Assembly: GCA_019096065.1 (NCBI GenBank)
Contig: JAGUCH010000006.1
Location: forward strand, 2,872,001-2,936,000
Source of the DNA: Paracyclopina nana
Taxonomy: Eukaryota; Arthropoda; Copepoda; Cyclopoida; Cyclopettidae
Length of the DNA stretch: 64,000 nt
Direction of reading: 5' to 3'
Positions 1 through 12,429 of the stretch are shown in pieces. The notes beneath the pieces are model-generated. The model was not told the DNA's origin and did not search any database. It was given only the letters and a program-made list of their open reading frames with translations. Positions within the stretch are counted from its first letter, which is position 1; the number at the start of each line of letters is the position of its first letter. Position numbers and translations under genes: made by a program.

Positions 1-7
1 TTTTCAG

Positions 8-629
8 CGCGAAAACAAGCCGAATGGCGACAAAGTTTTGACGGAAGAAGACTCTCAAAGCGACGAAGAAAAAGGCCTAAAAGGCTGTCAGCATCAGCAG
101 AAGGCCAAAGAGGCCTCCGTTTCAGGCATGAAAAAATGGAAGCATGCCAAGCACGACAGTTTTGTGGTGGACATGAGCAAGGATAAAAATGCGGAAGTTG
201 AAAAAACCGACCAAGTTGAGCAAATCTCAGGTCAGTTTGCCAATATGCTTGGAAAACTCGTCATCGATATTTTCTGAATATCTGGTATGGTGATAGCCTC
301 ATACCACTACAGTGACTTGTATATTTTTAGGCACTAATCCACCTTCGACGTCAACAACTGGTGTGTATTACCCAGCAAAGTCTCCCTTGAGGCGACAAAT
401 TGAGGGGCAGAAACCACACGAAGGATCTGGTGGATTTTTGAGAAATAGGAATAGAATCACGATTGGCATCATGGTGTTTCTCCTTGTGGCCACCATTTTG
501 TATTTCTTACTCTTGGGAAAATTGTATGAATTGGAGGGATTAGCCAGTCGAATTATCTCAGAATTGGAGGAACTCAACGCCAACCTTGCCAGCCTAAGCA
601 ACAACACCGCTTCTCACAATGAATATTGA
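8..629 (+). CDS. 3' part of a membrane-anchored protein gene (5' end outside window)
   Basis: Two exons are visible, 8-230 and 331-629, joined by a GT-AG intron (231-330). The window opens with a splice acceptor (ttttcag, 1-7), so the coding sequence continues to the left. The visible 173 residues start with an acidic and Lys-rich, probably disordered stretch, followed by a Ser/Thr/Pro segment and the basic run SPLRRQ. A single hydrophobic helix (GIMVFLLVATILYFLLLG) comes next, then about 37 residues to the stop with a Leu/Glu-rich, coiled-coil-like tail. This suggests anchoring near the C terminus, with the large N-terminal part cytosolic. A similar hydrophobic segment near the C terminus occurs in GRAM/VASt (GRAMD1-like) sterol-transfer proteins, but the diagnostic domains are not in the window, so I give no name. 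No clear AATAAA follows the stop. Confidence 0.65.
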
Positions 630-919
630 GCGTGAGACAAAGCAGCCTCTATGTTTAGGAAGACCTTTGAAGGGTAAATACCAGTTTCCCTATTTGTACT
701 AATATCAGAGAATCTATAAAAAGAAAATTCTAGTGGATGTAATAAGCTTTCAGGCTAGCAATGCCACGCTTTCATGTGAGCTCCTTTAGAGCTTGAAAAG
801 TACTTTTGCTTAATAGGCTTTACTTTCTCCTCACTTTTGCAGCCTTAATACTATTTATATCCAGCCTTGCAACCTACGCGCGCATAACTTATCCTATATG
901 TGGCGCTAAATGTCAAGTC

Positions 920-1567
920 TCACCAAGGAAAACTATTTGACTTACGTTTACTGTTTTTGAGGCTCTGTTGCAAGACCCTTTCATGGTGGCAAGTCAAGTC
1001 TTGATTTTGCCTGATATCCGTGGTTGTCCTCCTTTCAGATTGGAAGTTATTCATGCTTCTTGTGGTTGGCAACGTGGTCAGGATGACTTGATCAGTGACC
1101 ACATTGATTTTCACTTGCTTAGTGTCCACAAGCTTGTCATTGTGCTTCACTTCGCACTTGTACACACCAGAATCGGTGTGAATGCCAATGTTTTCGATGA
1201 GAAATGCATGCTCCTTTGCGTTTTGCCCAGAGTTCACCACATAGGCTGCATACCGTTGGCCTTTTGGTGCTTGGACCATCACATGGCCGTTTTTGCTCAG
1301 GTTTTCTTCGTGATCTATAGCTGCTGCTGACTTTGAAGTTGTGTTAGTCAAGGATCTGGTGAATTCCACAGTGATTTCATCCAGCAATTCAGGGTCATGA
1401 TATGTGACCAAGCATTGGACATGAATGCCCTCTCCTTTGAATACTTCTGAGTCTGATTCAATCAGCTTCACCTCAGCTGGCTTGTTGCTTATTTCGAGCT
1501 TGGCTGCTTCTGACAAAAGCACCAACAAAGACAGCATTGGGAGCAGATTTCCATTAGGGCGCAACAT
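920..1567 (-). CDS. secreted protein with one immunoglobulin-type domain
   Basis: The coding exon encodes 215 residues. Residues 1-22 are a hydrophobic signal peptide (LLPMLSLLVLLSEAAKL). One Ig-like domain follows: a first Cys in HVQCLVTYHD (about residue 52) and the typical F-strand motif DSGVYKCEV (second Cys about 139). A 60-residue Thr/Arg/Gln-rich tail ends the protein. There is no transmembrane segment or GPI signal, so a secreted product is likely. A splice acceptor (tttttgcag) lies 4 bases upstream of the ATG, so a 5'UTR intron is probable. A possible donor (AAC|GTAAGTC) near the end of the ORF means the true C terminus could be encoded in another exon. Immune, adhesion or neuropeptide-binding roles are all possible; the sequence does not decide. 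Confidence 0.6.
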   Translation of the reverse strand: MLRPNGNLLPMLSLLVLLSEAAKLEISNKPAEVKLIESDSEVFKGEGIHVQCLVTYHDPELLDEITVEFTRSLTNTTSKSAAAIDHEENLSKNGHVMVQAPKGQRYAAYVVNSGQNAKEHAFLIENIGIHTDSGVYKCEVKHNDKLVDTKQVKINVVTDQVILTTLPTTRSMNNFQSERRTTTDIRQNQDLTCHHERVLQQSLKNSKRKSNSFPW

Positions 1568-1571
1568 CTTT

Positions 1572-4500
1572 CTGCAAAAATAACAGTTTGATATTTGAAT
1601 TATGTAACCAATTGGTATCTGGATTTAAGGGCTCAACTGAGCTCAATAATTATTACAACACTTGATGAGATATTCTCTATTATTTTTCGATTTCGCGAAG
1701 AAAAGAATTCCGTTAGGAACACCCACGTGTGACAAGTCTATGACGAAAATGGCGGCTGTAAGAAATGGAATTTCCGGAGCAACACCCAAGCATTTTCAAA
1801 TTTGAGTGCTACGAAGTACCCGAGTAAGCTTAAAAATAAACAATTTTATGAATGGCTTTGTCTACTTTTGTACCATGAATCAGAGAATGCGCGCGTTTTC
1901 ATTGCGTGCATTACGGATGATCATGTGACCAAATTCCGGGAAATCCCTTCGAAGCATCGCACGGTCGGCTAATAATTAGCTTGTAAAGCTGCTGCTGTGC
2001 TTTACATGCACCTGACTCATTCCCCACTGTGATATAGAGGTAGTTAGCTACTTAACCACTCATGCTACTATATGGCTATAGAAGCATGTAATTAGACTTC
2101 TACCCTTACTAGCGGGAAAAAAATGTAGATACCTAAAATACAGATTCCACGAAGTGAATCTGTACAAATTTGCATTAAATTCTAACCTGGGGAATTCTCG
2201 GAACAAATGGCCCCTAATGGCCTAAAATTATTGAAGTGCAAAAAGTGTGAAGTTCAAGCCTAAAATATATCATGGCTAGAAAACCCTCAATTTTGCCTCT
2301 CGCTATCATCCAATTAATTGTTGTATTCTTGGATATCACAAAGGGAGAAATGCATTTTATTGACTTCTCAGAACTCGCCAAATTGCTACACATGAAGCAT
2401 ATCCTGCACAATTCTGAAAAAGGCTCTGCGTACTGCTGACTTCTTTTCCAATTCAGAAATTCAGAGTCAATGTAATCAGCTTTAATCCCGATTTGGGTTT
2501 CCAATATTGTACCAGACATGATAATGTCAAGGAAGCATTATTGAAATAAGTTTATAATTGGAGGCCAGATGTTAGTAGCAAAAGTCACTAGGGCCTAGTT
2601 AAGATGTAGGTTTTAGGATCTGTTCTACTATGAAAAGGTCTTTAAATCTATCACTTTTACAAGAAAGCATGGATGGTGATGTTTAGCCCAAATATTTTAC
2701 GAGATAATCACCAAAGCCTAATTACAGCTAAGTTATGATGAGATTTGCTCAATTGAGACAGGTCTTGACATCAGTCGAGCTTGACAACTAAAACCAATAA
2801 ATGAAAATCATAAAGGGTCTAAAGCCAGCAATCTAAATTGACCTCAATTCGCAAGTACAATTATCCTGTATGATACTTTCTGAGCATTGATAACCTATGG
2901 GAAATGAACAGTTTTTTATTGGCTCTTTCTTTCCCTTTTAGAAACACTTTGTACTCTTTGAAAACAGTATTTCTGCTTTTGACAGTGCATAAAATGTGAG
3001 CTAATGCACAAGGCAGTCCAATAGTGTATTTGCTATTTTTCCTAGAATTTCCCTAATTTCTGTAGACCCTAGGAGTTTGAGATGAGAGTACTACTCTCAG
3101 ATATCAAGTAGTTAGGGAAAAATTAATTCACTAGTGCATAATGAGAGCATTCAGCTTAGCCAAGCATGAAAGGTACAATCTATGCTGTCTTGTAATAAAA
3201 CTGAACAAATAAGTGAAATCAAATCTTATTCTATTTCTTTTAGAAGCTAAAAGGAAGGTGAGAATAGTTACCTTTCTGCCAACCAACTGAGGCGATAATT
3301 TTCTTGAAATGCTCTTTATATTTGCTCACACTTGTTGAAGCAGTTCACGTTTTGGCCATTGTTGCACCATGGACTTTAAATTGTAGAAGTGTGTGACCTG
3401 TAGAGCAGCAACGTTTGTTGTTCCTTTGGCGCGCAAAGTCTTACTCAGCTCTCAACTTAAACGAGCTCTCCGATATATAGTGATGGATCGAGCTGCCCGG
3501 ACGCACGCGGCACTCACATAACTTAAGGCCATCAAATGCTGCAATAAAAAGTCATTCTGTGATGTCCGTAAAATACAATTTTTTCAAAGCTACCAGATGA
3601 TAATGACATGAGCAATTTCTGGAGTTTCATGCTCTTCTCTAAAAAATTTTTTCTTTAATCTATCTTTTTATGTTTATTATCAATGTGAAATGGTTCATTT
3701 AGTCTCTTATGCCCTATCCATGCATTTACAAGTGTAGTGCGTACTTGCAGATTATAAATCTTTGCCATTTTCCATTCATTTAGAAAATTATGCTTCTAGT
3801 CCATCTCTAGTTTGTCAGAAAAACCTTTATTTTGTCGGTGTGTGTGCACGCAAAGCATGCAGCTATTTTTTTATGACTCATCTTCTATTCTAACTCAATT
3901 AAAAGAACCTGCTTTGTTTTTATAAAGTTTTTGCAGCTCTTAAAAAGGTCAAAAAGTGCCATGATTATCAAGTTATACGAGTTCGAACTGCTTATTTCTG
4001 AACATTATTTTACACACTTGTGCTTCTCATTAAAAAGAGCTGAAAATGGAAAAAAAACCTGCTGCTTTTTTACGTGAGTCTTATCACTCAAATTGTTGAT
4101 CGTTACTTTCCACATTTTCCTGCATGAAGCATATTACATATTTATCAAGATTCTTGATAAACTGCTCATTGAGCCCAGCGTACTCTAACTGAAAAAAAGA
4201 ATAACAACTGCAATTTGCCACAGGCGTTTTCACTTTGCGTGCCATTCCTAGAAAGAGACGCGTCGGTAAATTTAGCTCACACCCTATCTGATATTTTCGT
4301 CGTTACCTCTTGACAGCACTTATTTTGGCTCTAATTATAAATCTCAATCGGTCAACAAATAGTCAAATCAATTTTTATTAGAGTCCTTTTTTGAACTTCT
4401 TTTGCCAGGAAACATGGCCATGGATCAGTATGATAATAATAGTTTACTACGTTAGGATTTTCCGTATATTCTTATTTTTGTTCTGCTACTAAAAATAGAA

Positions 4501-5899
4501 ATCGACATAATCCTCTTCCTAGTATAGTAGTGTCAAGTTGGTTAGAATAGCTAATGGCAACACGACTTAATTGTTTGTGTTTAATGTTATTCAGTCCTTT
4601 TTAGCAAGTATCACTATGAATGAATACAGTTGGCATTCAGTCATAATTTGATCATTTTTAGAGCTTCATTTTGAAATTACGCGTCACTCCACATCATTCT
4701 ATAGTGCATTAGGGAAATTGATCAAGAATTTAATGAATCATTTCTATTGCGTTGTTGCATTTTCAGCTTTCACTTTTATGAATGCTTTCATAAAAGGTTT
4801 GAAAATCAAAGTTGCATTTTTTCATTATTAAGTTTTAAAACATGCTTTTTGTTAGTTGTGGAAAATCTTACAAATGAAAAAAAATATCCTTCCCAAAGTT
4901 AAATACATTTTAAAATATATCTCATTAGACAAAATGATACACAAAACTAAAGCATAATCAAGTGTAATTTTATTGATGATTCAATGACAAAAGGGCTATA
5001 TAGATAAAAAAAATGGTTCATTCATTCTTTTTGACATAGCGCAACCACTTTTTGAAGGTCACCCAACCTCTTATTTAGAAATTCCGCTCTAACTTTCCAA
5101 ATCGTGGAGAGAGTCCCTTGTAGATAAAAATCAATGTTACATACCTATATAGAATGATATATAATTTATGCTTTTTATATAGAGAGGGGTGGCCATTTCT
5201 TCATTTGGTCATTAGTTGACATATGTTTGGCTCATTTTGTGGTTTTGTTCATTTTTCTCCAGGCTTTTAGCCATCATTAGTCAGTCTTTCAACATCTCAA
5301 TACTTACATGAGAGAAGAGAGAAGCTTTAGATAGAAGAAAGAGAAATTGTTCTCCTATTGCTCACCCATCTTTCATGTCAGGAAAAAAGTCACAACTGAA
5401 TCTGTACTTTGTCTGTATACCCAGCAACAAAAGTCAGAAATCGCAATATAGAAAAAAACCACAGTGTAATGTGTGCTTGCAGATATTGTTGTGTCTTAAT
5501 TGATACCAGATTTTGAGCATATGAGGTCAATCCTCCACACATGGGGAAAAGTAAGGGAAATACCTCAATTATAAGGTCCCACTGTTGGTGGCGAAGACTA
5601 ATGATACCACGTCAAGTGTTTTCCCCCTGTGTTCTTCCTACCAAATAACAGTTTAGCGAGCAGATGCTTTCATCTTTTCCCCATAATAGTAGCAGTGCAC
5701 TATGGGGAATAAATGTACGAAAATCACAGCCTATACTTAGCACCAAGGTGTGAACATAGTTTGTGTGGAAAAAAGACATTTGTTCGATGTTGTGAACAAT
5801 TTTGTGATCAATTTATTCTATGGAATTTGTGAGAAATTGTCTGTGTGCATTCCATAGGTCATGTCCTCATCAAAAGCAAGCTTATTGTAATGGATATCA
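1572..5899. other. gene-poor AT-rich interval
   Basis: I see no convincing coding exon in this interval, which covers the probable 5'UTR intron of the Ig gene and the space to the 3' end of gene A. Short open frames lack splice support or recognisable motifs. A perfect 21-bp odd palindrome lies at 4141-4161, possibly by chance. Confidence 0.5.
3272..3480 (-). promoter_or_regulatory. possible promoter and 5'UTR exon of the Ig-domain gene
   Basis: On the minus strand a TATA-like CTATATATCG lies at 3471-3480. About 170-200 bases downstream is a strong donor, GGCAGAAAG|GTAACT, ending an exon at 3272. The coding exon of the Ig gene starts right after an acceptor at 1571. A non-coding first exon joined across an intron of about 1.7 kb would fit. 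This is inferred from sites alone; no transcript supports it here. Confidence 0.25.
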
Positions 5900-5905
5900 T
5901 TTATT
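5900..5905 (-). promoter_or_regulatory. poly(A) signal of gene A
   Basis: AATAAA on the minus strand lies 9 bases after the stop codon of gene A. A very short 3'UTR is also seen in paralogue C, where AATAAA is 7 bases after the stop. Confidence 0.6.
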
Positions 5906-5914
5906 TTAGCAGAT

Positions 5915-8900
5915 TTATGTAATGATTGAGCATCCTCCATAACTCATGGGTAGCTCCAAAATATCATGGCTTGATTTAGGCATGATCAATTTCTCACCTT
6001 CCATCTCTTTCCATTTTGCATCCACAAATTTCTCGACTGGATCAAATTGGCCAAGAATTAACTCATAGATTGAATCAATTCTTGTGCACACTTGCAACTT
6101 GTCATATTTCCTATGAAAAAAATAATAATAAAATATTAAAGGAATATTTTGATTATGCTATATTACCCAGTGCACTTAACTCCACCTGCCAAAATTGGCT
6201 TTTGGTTGATGAATCCGAAAACTGTCGATCTTAAGCCAAAGCTGAGGCTTGGTTCCAGTTGAGTTCCATTTTTCTTCAAGCTTATCCACTTTTCAGTTGT
6301 CCTGTCAAACATTTCTGTTTCTGGCACCGCAGAATTATTCCATCCACCAACTAAAAGGACTTTTTTCTCATTGCCAAAATTCATGGCAATGCATCTAGAG
6401 TCGATTCTTGGCCCACTGCGAAGGTTCATCCAACTTTTGGTAGTCCAAGTTTTTTCATCCATATTAAAAAGATAAGTGACTGCATTATAGTCATTTGATT
6501 CAGCTGAAAAGCCACCAGCTAAAATGAGCTCTTTATTTGTTATTTGAGCAATGCAGTGGCCAATCAGGCTTACAGGCAAATTGGCTCCCTTTTTGATCTG
6601 CCATTTCTCCCTAGAATTAAAGATTCTGGGTCATCCATTACATAGAGAACAATTTGGGCCTTACCCTTTCAAATAGATGATTTCGACAGATTTCAGAATA
6701 GTTGTAGCACCTGAACCACCTCCAATGAAAAATTCTCCTCTTGATGTTGTTGTAGCTGAAGCATAAGCTCTGGCTGTTTTCAAACTAATAACTTTAGTCC
6801 ATACCTTAAAAAGAGTAGTTGTAAGCGTACACTGGATTAAAAGTGTTGGCTTACTTTTGACACAAAGCTATAGGTATAGCACTCGTCAGTTTTGGGCCCT
6901 GAGCACCACCTAGAATCCCCTGCTGTTGTAGCACATTCCAAGTTTCTGTCACAAATTTGACTTCCTTCCTTGTGAGGTGAGCATTCAACGTAGGTCATCA
7001 CTCCTCCTCCACAAACTATTGGCTTTCCAAGCAGGAACCCGCTAACTGTTCCCATGACAGGAAAAGGATATGGCGTCACAAGTTTGTTTTTGCACTTAAA
7101 ACCAGGTGCCAGGATTTCAACATCATCCACATATTTGTAGCTCGCGTCAATGCCACCAATCAAAAATCCAATCGGTTGAGTGCACATGAAATTTGACTCG
7201 GGTACATCCCACATGAAATCGTTCAATTTGGCATCGAATTTGCAAGTGGTAAATGTTTTCTCCACGGGGATGTATCCAGGATCACAGTTCAGAAAACATC
7301 TGGAGCCTTCAGCATACCTCAATGATTCGCATTGAATTTCTCCATTCGGTGGATCATTCATACGAATGCATTCTAATGTTTAAAATACAAATAGGTGTCA
7401 CCTTGGTACTCATTTTTATTTTCGTCACCTGTGCATCCATATTGAGTGACATTCTCACTCCATTGGCCATTATACAAGCATTCTACCTCCAAAGCTGATA
7501 AAAGTGGTGAATTGTGCTTCTCAAGGTTGACTACTTTCTTCACTGGATTATTACACTGATACCTAACATTCACAGAAAAATATGCATAATCTGAATTTCA
7601 GTCAGGCTTATAGTCGTACGCGTATTTGCTTCCAATTGTTGTGGGATCTGATTCATTCCAATCAAATGTGAATACTTCACTGTAATTGGTAGGAGCTTGG
7701 CAATCTTTGGTGCAAGTGAAAGAACCAATTGTCTCATTAAGCCAGCCACTCACTTGGCACAAAGACATCATTTCATCATACAATGTGGTGGGAGCCCCAG
7801 TTTCGAAGGCTTTCTTCGAGACCAGCTGCTTATCACCCAAGCATTCGTACTTTACACTTTGAAATATTTCAGGCTTGGTTTGGTTGTCAACCCATGAATG
7901 TTTCATCAATTCTGGCTCTGACAGGCTTGGAAATGGGCAAGGTCTTGTGCATGCATAATTTTCAACGGCAACATCATAAGTGCCATTAATTTGGCAATTC
8001 ACTTCCAATGCAGCTTTTAAGCTACTCCCAGAATTGGTCTCCAAGTCTGACTTCTTAATCATCATCTTATTGGGCCAAGTGCAATTGTACCTGCAAAGAA
8101 GGATGATTTATTAGCTAATGAAATATTTAATGATCAAAGGTCTGTCATGCCTTATAGTGAAAGGTGGTGTCAAGCCAACTGAGCTTGACCAGTCATACAT
8201 CATTACACCTGGATCAATATAGGGTGAAGGACAGTCTAATTTATCCACACATTCAGGCCAAGGGTTGGGAATGGCATAAGTTTGGTCTGGTTTACACCTG
8301 ACCTCAATGCTTGACTTTGCTGGATTGCTCTGCCATCAAAAAAGCTTTTTCAAGATTATTATCAATAATTTTTCAATAAGATTTGTACCTTCAGGGCATT
8401 GATGCCATTTGTATTGCACGTGTATTTAGCAGTTTCTCCAGGACACATTAATATTGGCTGATCTGCTGAAGGATTAGCAGCTAATTTGCTCTCAGCTGAG
8501 GGTGTGGGCACAGCCCCACAAACAATTCCACCACTGGTGTAATCAGGAGTCACTAAAATACCTATTGCATGTCTTCGATCAATTTATGGCTAGTAACATT
8601 ACCTATGGATGAGCCAATGCCTGGTGCACCGAGGGTAATGATGCAAACCATCCCATATGACCTATCACAACCTTTGTCATTGAACCTCCTTTGATTCCTC
8701 TCAAGAATTGTGCAAGGTGCAGGTGTGTCCACTAACATTGTAGTCACACCTGAGGCATCAGAAAAACTGAAGCTTTTCTGGGGGGAGGAAACGCTACTCT
8801 TCCAATACCAAAGTGTTGGTGACTGGATACAATTCTGTACACCAGAACATCTAGCAATGCTAGAAAATCATACAATTTTAGTGGTAATGAATATGGCTTG

Positions 8901-9884
8901 AAAAATATTTCTGTAATAGTACTTCGATGCAGATGTGTCTGTGACCAGACCGACCCAAGCATCCCCACCAGCCACAGCTAGAAGAGAATTTGCAGCCTCT
9001 AAAGTGACTGGTCTGGGTAGGGTTCCTTTGACTGCAGAGCATTTTGAATCCAAATCAGTGAAAGCTCCATTAGGCGAGAATTTCATGTAACAAGTGGATG
9101 GATCAGCAGAGTTATCCACACAATTGGGAATTTTACCTAAAAACGCCACTTTCAGTTAGATTTGGGTACCAAAAATAAATGCTTACTGCACAAAGATTCC
9201 TTTTTACAGGCAAAATACACTTGTTTGTTGAAAGGCGCAGAGCTTGGACTGTAGCCATCATCACAATACAGATCCTGTATTTTTATCAAAAGAATGAACT
9301 GTTACCTCACAAATAATTTTCATTGCTTACATTTGACGAATCCAAGGTGCCATCATACTTTTGAAAGTAGCATTTTTCTCCTGTGGATTTCCCCTGAGGG
9401 TAACTAGGGTTGTAATCAACTAGTACCAAATCCTTTTTGCCGATCAAATCAGCCATCTTGCATCCTTGAAAATTCAAGCTAACTTTAAGGTTTCACTTAA
9501 TAGCTTTAAAGTTACTTGTCATCTCTTGAAGAGCTGCATTTTCCAATGGATTCGAAATTTTAGCCAAACTCATGCCCAAGAAGTCACACGCTTCTTGAGC
9601 AAAATTCCTTGAAAAATCCCCAGATTTGTACGGCCAAATTGGAGCCAATGACACAAAAAGGCATGATGGATTGGGCCCACTCACCTAACAAAAATCATGC
9701 ATAAAGCTTTGGCTTGAAAATGAACCTGACTTGGGCCTTACCTCAATTGTTTTGAAATCTGCCACTGATAATGAATGAGCGAATCCTGAAGGATATACAA
9801 TAGCCTACATATTCCTTTTAAGTTGTTTTTTTTTGGGGGGGAAAAGTTACCTAAAATGGCCAAAAAAGCCAACGAAGCCAACAT
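5915..9884 (-). CDS. gene A: secreted C-type-lectin-like / sushi / Kelch protein
   Basis: Fifteen exons rebuild an uninterrupted 1064-residue protein: 9851-9884, 9742-9785, 9516-9684, 9331-9464, 9187-9274, 8923-9136, 8603-8859, 8389-8561, 8151-8329, 7620-8090, 7429-7562, 6855-7372, 6665-6804, 6167-6610, 5915-6110. Phases agree at every junction (3195 nt). Order: signal peptide (MLASLAFLAILGFAHS), two C-type-lectin-like domains (Cys-rich; the second has AWVGL, the family's WIGL motif), about five sushi-type modules (C...W/Y..C pattern), then a Kelch-type beta-propeller with double-Gly strands (ILAGGF, LLVGGW, ILAGGV). The EPN/QPD and WND calcium and sugar-binding motifs are not seen, so classical sugar binding is doubtful. 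Intron 9 uses a GC donor (AAG|GCATGA). It is an inverted paralogue of genes B-D. An extracellular recognition or adhesion role is inference. Confidence 0.85.
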
Positions 9885-12098
9885 GCTTGGTGTCTTCTTG
9901 AACTGAGTCACTCACAAACTAAGAAAGTCGTACTTTTAACGGCAAGTCCTCAAGTAATTTATTACTAATTGCGCGTATGGCTAGTCATTAGTTGCCAACC
10001 AATTGTAATTGTTGAGTGCGCTCTAATTAGGGACTCTGTGTAAAACTTTACAAATGCTCCAAACCTTAAGCTAGTGCTTTTGCCAAGAAGTTCAGATTTG
10101 ATTGAATCATATTGCTTTTTACATCTGTATCGGCCATGGACAAATTAAAATGCTAACATTAGCTCTCTTATGGTGGCAAGAATAGTGTGGAGAGATGCAA
10201 AGCTTCCAAAAATGAACATGCATACTGGTATTTTGCTCATTGGTGCAGAAAATCTTGAATCTTTTTCAATTTGTGTGTGTGGAAGAAGAGGACAAAGTTT
10301 ATGCAACAGGAGCTGGCAGTTTTGACAGGCAGAAGCCTCCTTGAAAATGTGACAAGCAAAAGATGAGAGCTCAGCAAAAAATTCCTCCTTTGAAGTGGGT
10401 CTAAGGATGAGAAGATGCCCCATCCACTTTAACCCTCTTTTACTGCTGCTGTTGAAGGAGAAAAGGGATCAAAAGCAGAGAGAAACGATGATAATGTCGA
10501 TAAAGACTCCTTTTTTGCATCAGCCTTAATATTTTTCTGGGTTAATCTGTATCCTAGTGTCTGGGCAGTCAATACTAATTTATCGTAAATTAATTTGACT
10601 ACATCATCGGGGTAAAACATACATACTTTTTCCAATACCCTTTGCTCAAGACAAATAAAAAATGGAAAGTAAGCAGAAAGCCACAAATAAGTCATGTATT
10701 TGGAATATTAAAAAAATCTCCCTACTTTTTGTCTCGGCTTTCTGGGTTGGCCATAAATTGTGATCGCTACAGAGGCTTTGGAAAGTGGCGAATATCCCCA
10801 TGGTGTCATTGGCCAGGGGGATTTAGGAAATCCGGACGAAAATTGGGTTGGGTGGAAAAACTTTCAACTGTTGTTGCCTTGTTGTTGTTGAGTATGTCCA
10901 CATTTGTCTAGATTGAGACAGCATTATGTTGTGTTTTACTGCTAACAGGCTATTTATTCGAAATGGCCTCGTCCACTACCACACCCTATTTTCACCAGTG
11001 ACAAAAGAAGAAGCCATCCCCACTCAAAAATAGTACTAGGCTTTCTTCTACTGGTTCACTGGCCCACATACGATCTTTTGGGTCTTAAAGGGCCTAAATT
11101 CATTAATATTAAATAAAAGATTCTGATGCGAATCAATAAAAATGCATTTTTAATTGATCAACTGTAATCTTTGCAAATTTAGGCCTTTTATGCAACCAAA
11201 TTCTGGTAACGCACATTGAGTAAATCTAATATAAACTGGTCTAAATGGAATCAATTTGTTTTCTTGTTGAGCTTTTCTTTCATTAGAAGTTCCCTCATAT
11301 TTAGAACTTTCTGTCAGTTATATCTCAAATAGAAAGGAAAAGTGTGGAGTCAATAGCCAAACAACAGCAGCATTTTCTCTTTGTTACATGTTTTTTTGAT
11401 GGACTTTGTCATGTCCAACTGTCACATTTGTTGACATGTGTATCTCTAAGAAGAGGACATACAACCAAAAAAAAGTTGAGCTCTTTAGGGTGGTGATGGT
11501 GGTGGAAAAAGTGGTCTCTTTTAAAAAGAAACTGCTGCAGAAGAAGAAGCATAAAAGAGTCCTTTTAATCCAGAGATGAGGGTAAGCAAATTAGAATTCC
11601 AGAAAATCCAATCTTCCACTTTTTAACTACTATGGGATCAATGGGAAGCTCAGCTGAGTGCAAAATAGCAGGATTGTTTTATCTTGTTCCTTTTTTAAAA
11701 GAGACAACTTCAAAGGAGATATTTTACATCAAACTATATGGAATTATTTCAAGTGGAAACACAACTTCTTCTTTAACATTGTGATACTACACCTAGGCAA
11801 ACCAAGCAAAACTTCTGCTGAGAAAAATAATCAGACAAAAATGTAGATTTCTCAGAAGAGAGGGAAAATTGTAGAGATAGGATCTCAATGGATCTGTGGA
11901 ATGCCTTTGAAGCCATCTAGTGTAGTTAAACTACATCCAAGAAAGAATTCATCCACTATAAAGAGTTACAGCTCTCCCCTTCACTACTGTTAGGAAGATA
12001 TCAAGTTGTAGTAGAATGCTGTTAATTTGATCAGACCCTAGCTCTTATGTATTCTCTGTTTTTTCATTTCCCCCCTCTGTCTTGCCCGAGTGCAGCAG
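9885..12098. other. intergenic interval, gene A to the transporter side
   Basis: No supported gene. On the minus strand, two open frames at 10429-10695 and 10145-10423 lie end to end in different frames and have protein-like composition. Without a motif or coherent splice sites I treat them as chance or at most a decayed exon. The rest is AT-rich sequence with homopolymer runs. Confidence 0.4.
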
Positions 12099-12356
12099 TT
12101 ACACTTTTGACTCTTTGAGCCCTTGATAATGTTTCTGCAAAAGATCTTTCACTAGACTGGCATTTAAATCTTGCCCTGGCTTTCCACCATCCACCACATC
12201 CTTCATCAGAATATTCCAATCGAATAACGATTCCTTTTCTTGCTTTTCCAACCAAGAGTCAGCACTGGTCTCTTTTGCCCTATCTGAAATATAGCGAAAA
12301 ATACCTGTTAACATTTTTCTGATACTATGCTTCAAACCAATGGACGGTTTTTTCAT
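12099..12356 (-). CDS. possible small protein of unknown function (85 aa)
   Basis: The frame starts with ATG and encodes 85 residues rich in Lys, Glu, Asp and Leu, with protein-like runs such as ESLFDWNILMKDVVDGG. It lies 73 bases beyond the stop codon of the SLC22 transporter on the same strand. An acceptor-like sequence (tatatttcag) inside it means it could instead be an alternative terminal exon. There is no signal peptide or membrane segment. I do not recognise a family. Length and composition are the only support. Confidence 0.3.
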   Translation of the reverse strand: MKKPSIGLKHSIRKMLTGIFRYISDRAKETSADSWLEKQEKESLFDWNILMKDVVDGGKPGQDLNASLVKDLLQKHYQGLKESKV

Positions 12357-12429
12357 GATTATCAGCTTACTGGGCTAGTCAGTTGACAATTGTTAACAGT
12401 CATCAGCTAGCTTTGAATATTGAGCTGAC

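Noticed and set aside
4141..4161. Perfect 21-bp odd palindrome in AT-rich DNA
   Set aside because: Isolated, AT-rich and not tied to a gene; could arise by chance in 64 kb.
10145..10695. Two adjoining minus-strand open frames with protein-like composition
   Set aside because: They are in different frames with a stop between them, and no coherent splice sites, motif or homologue was recognised.
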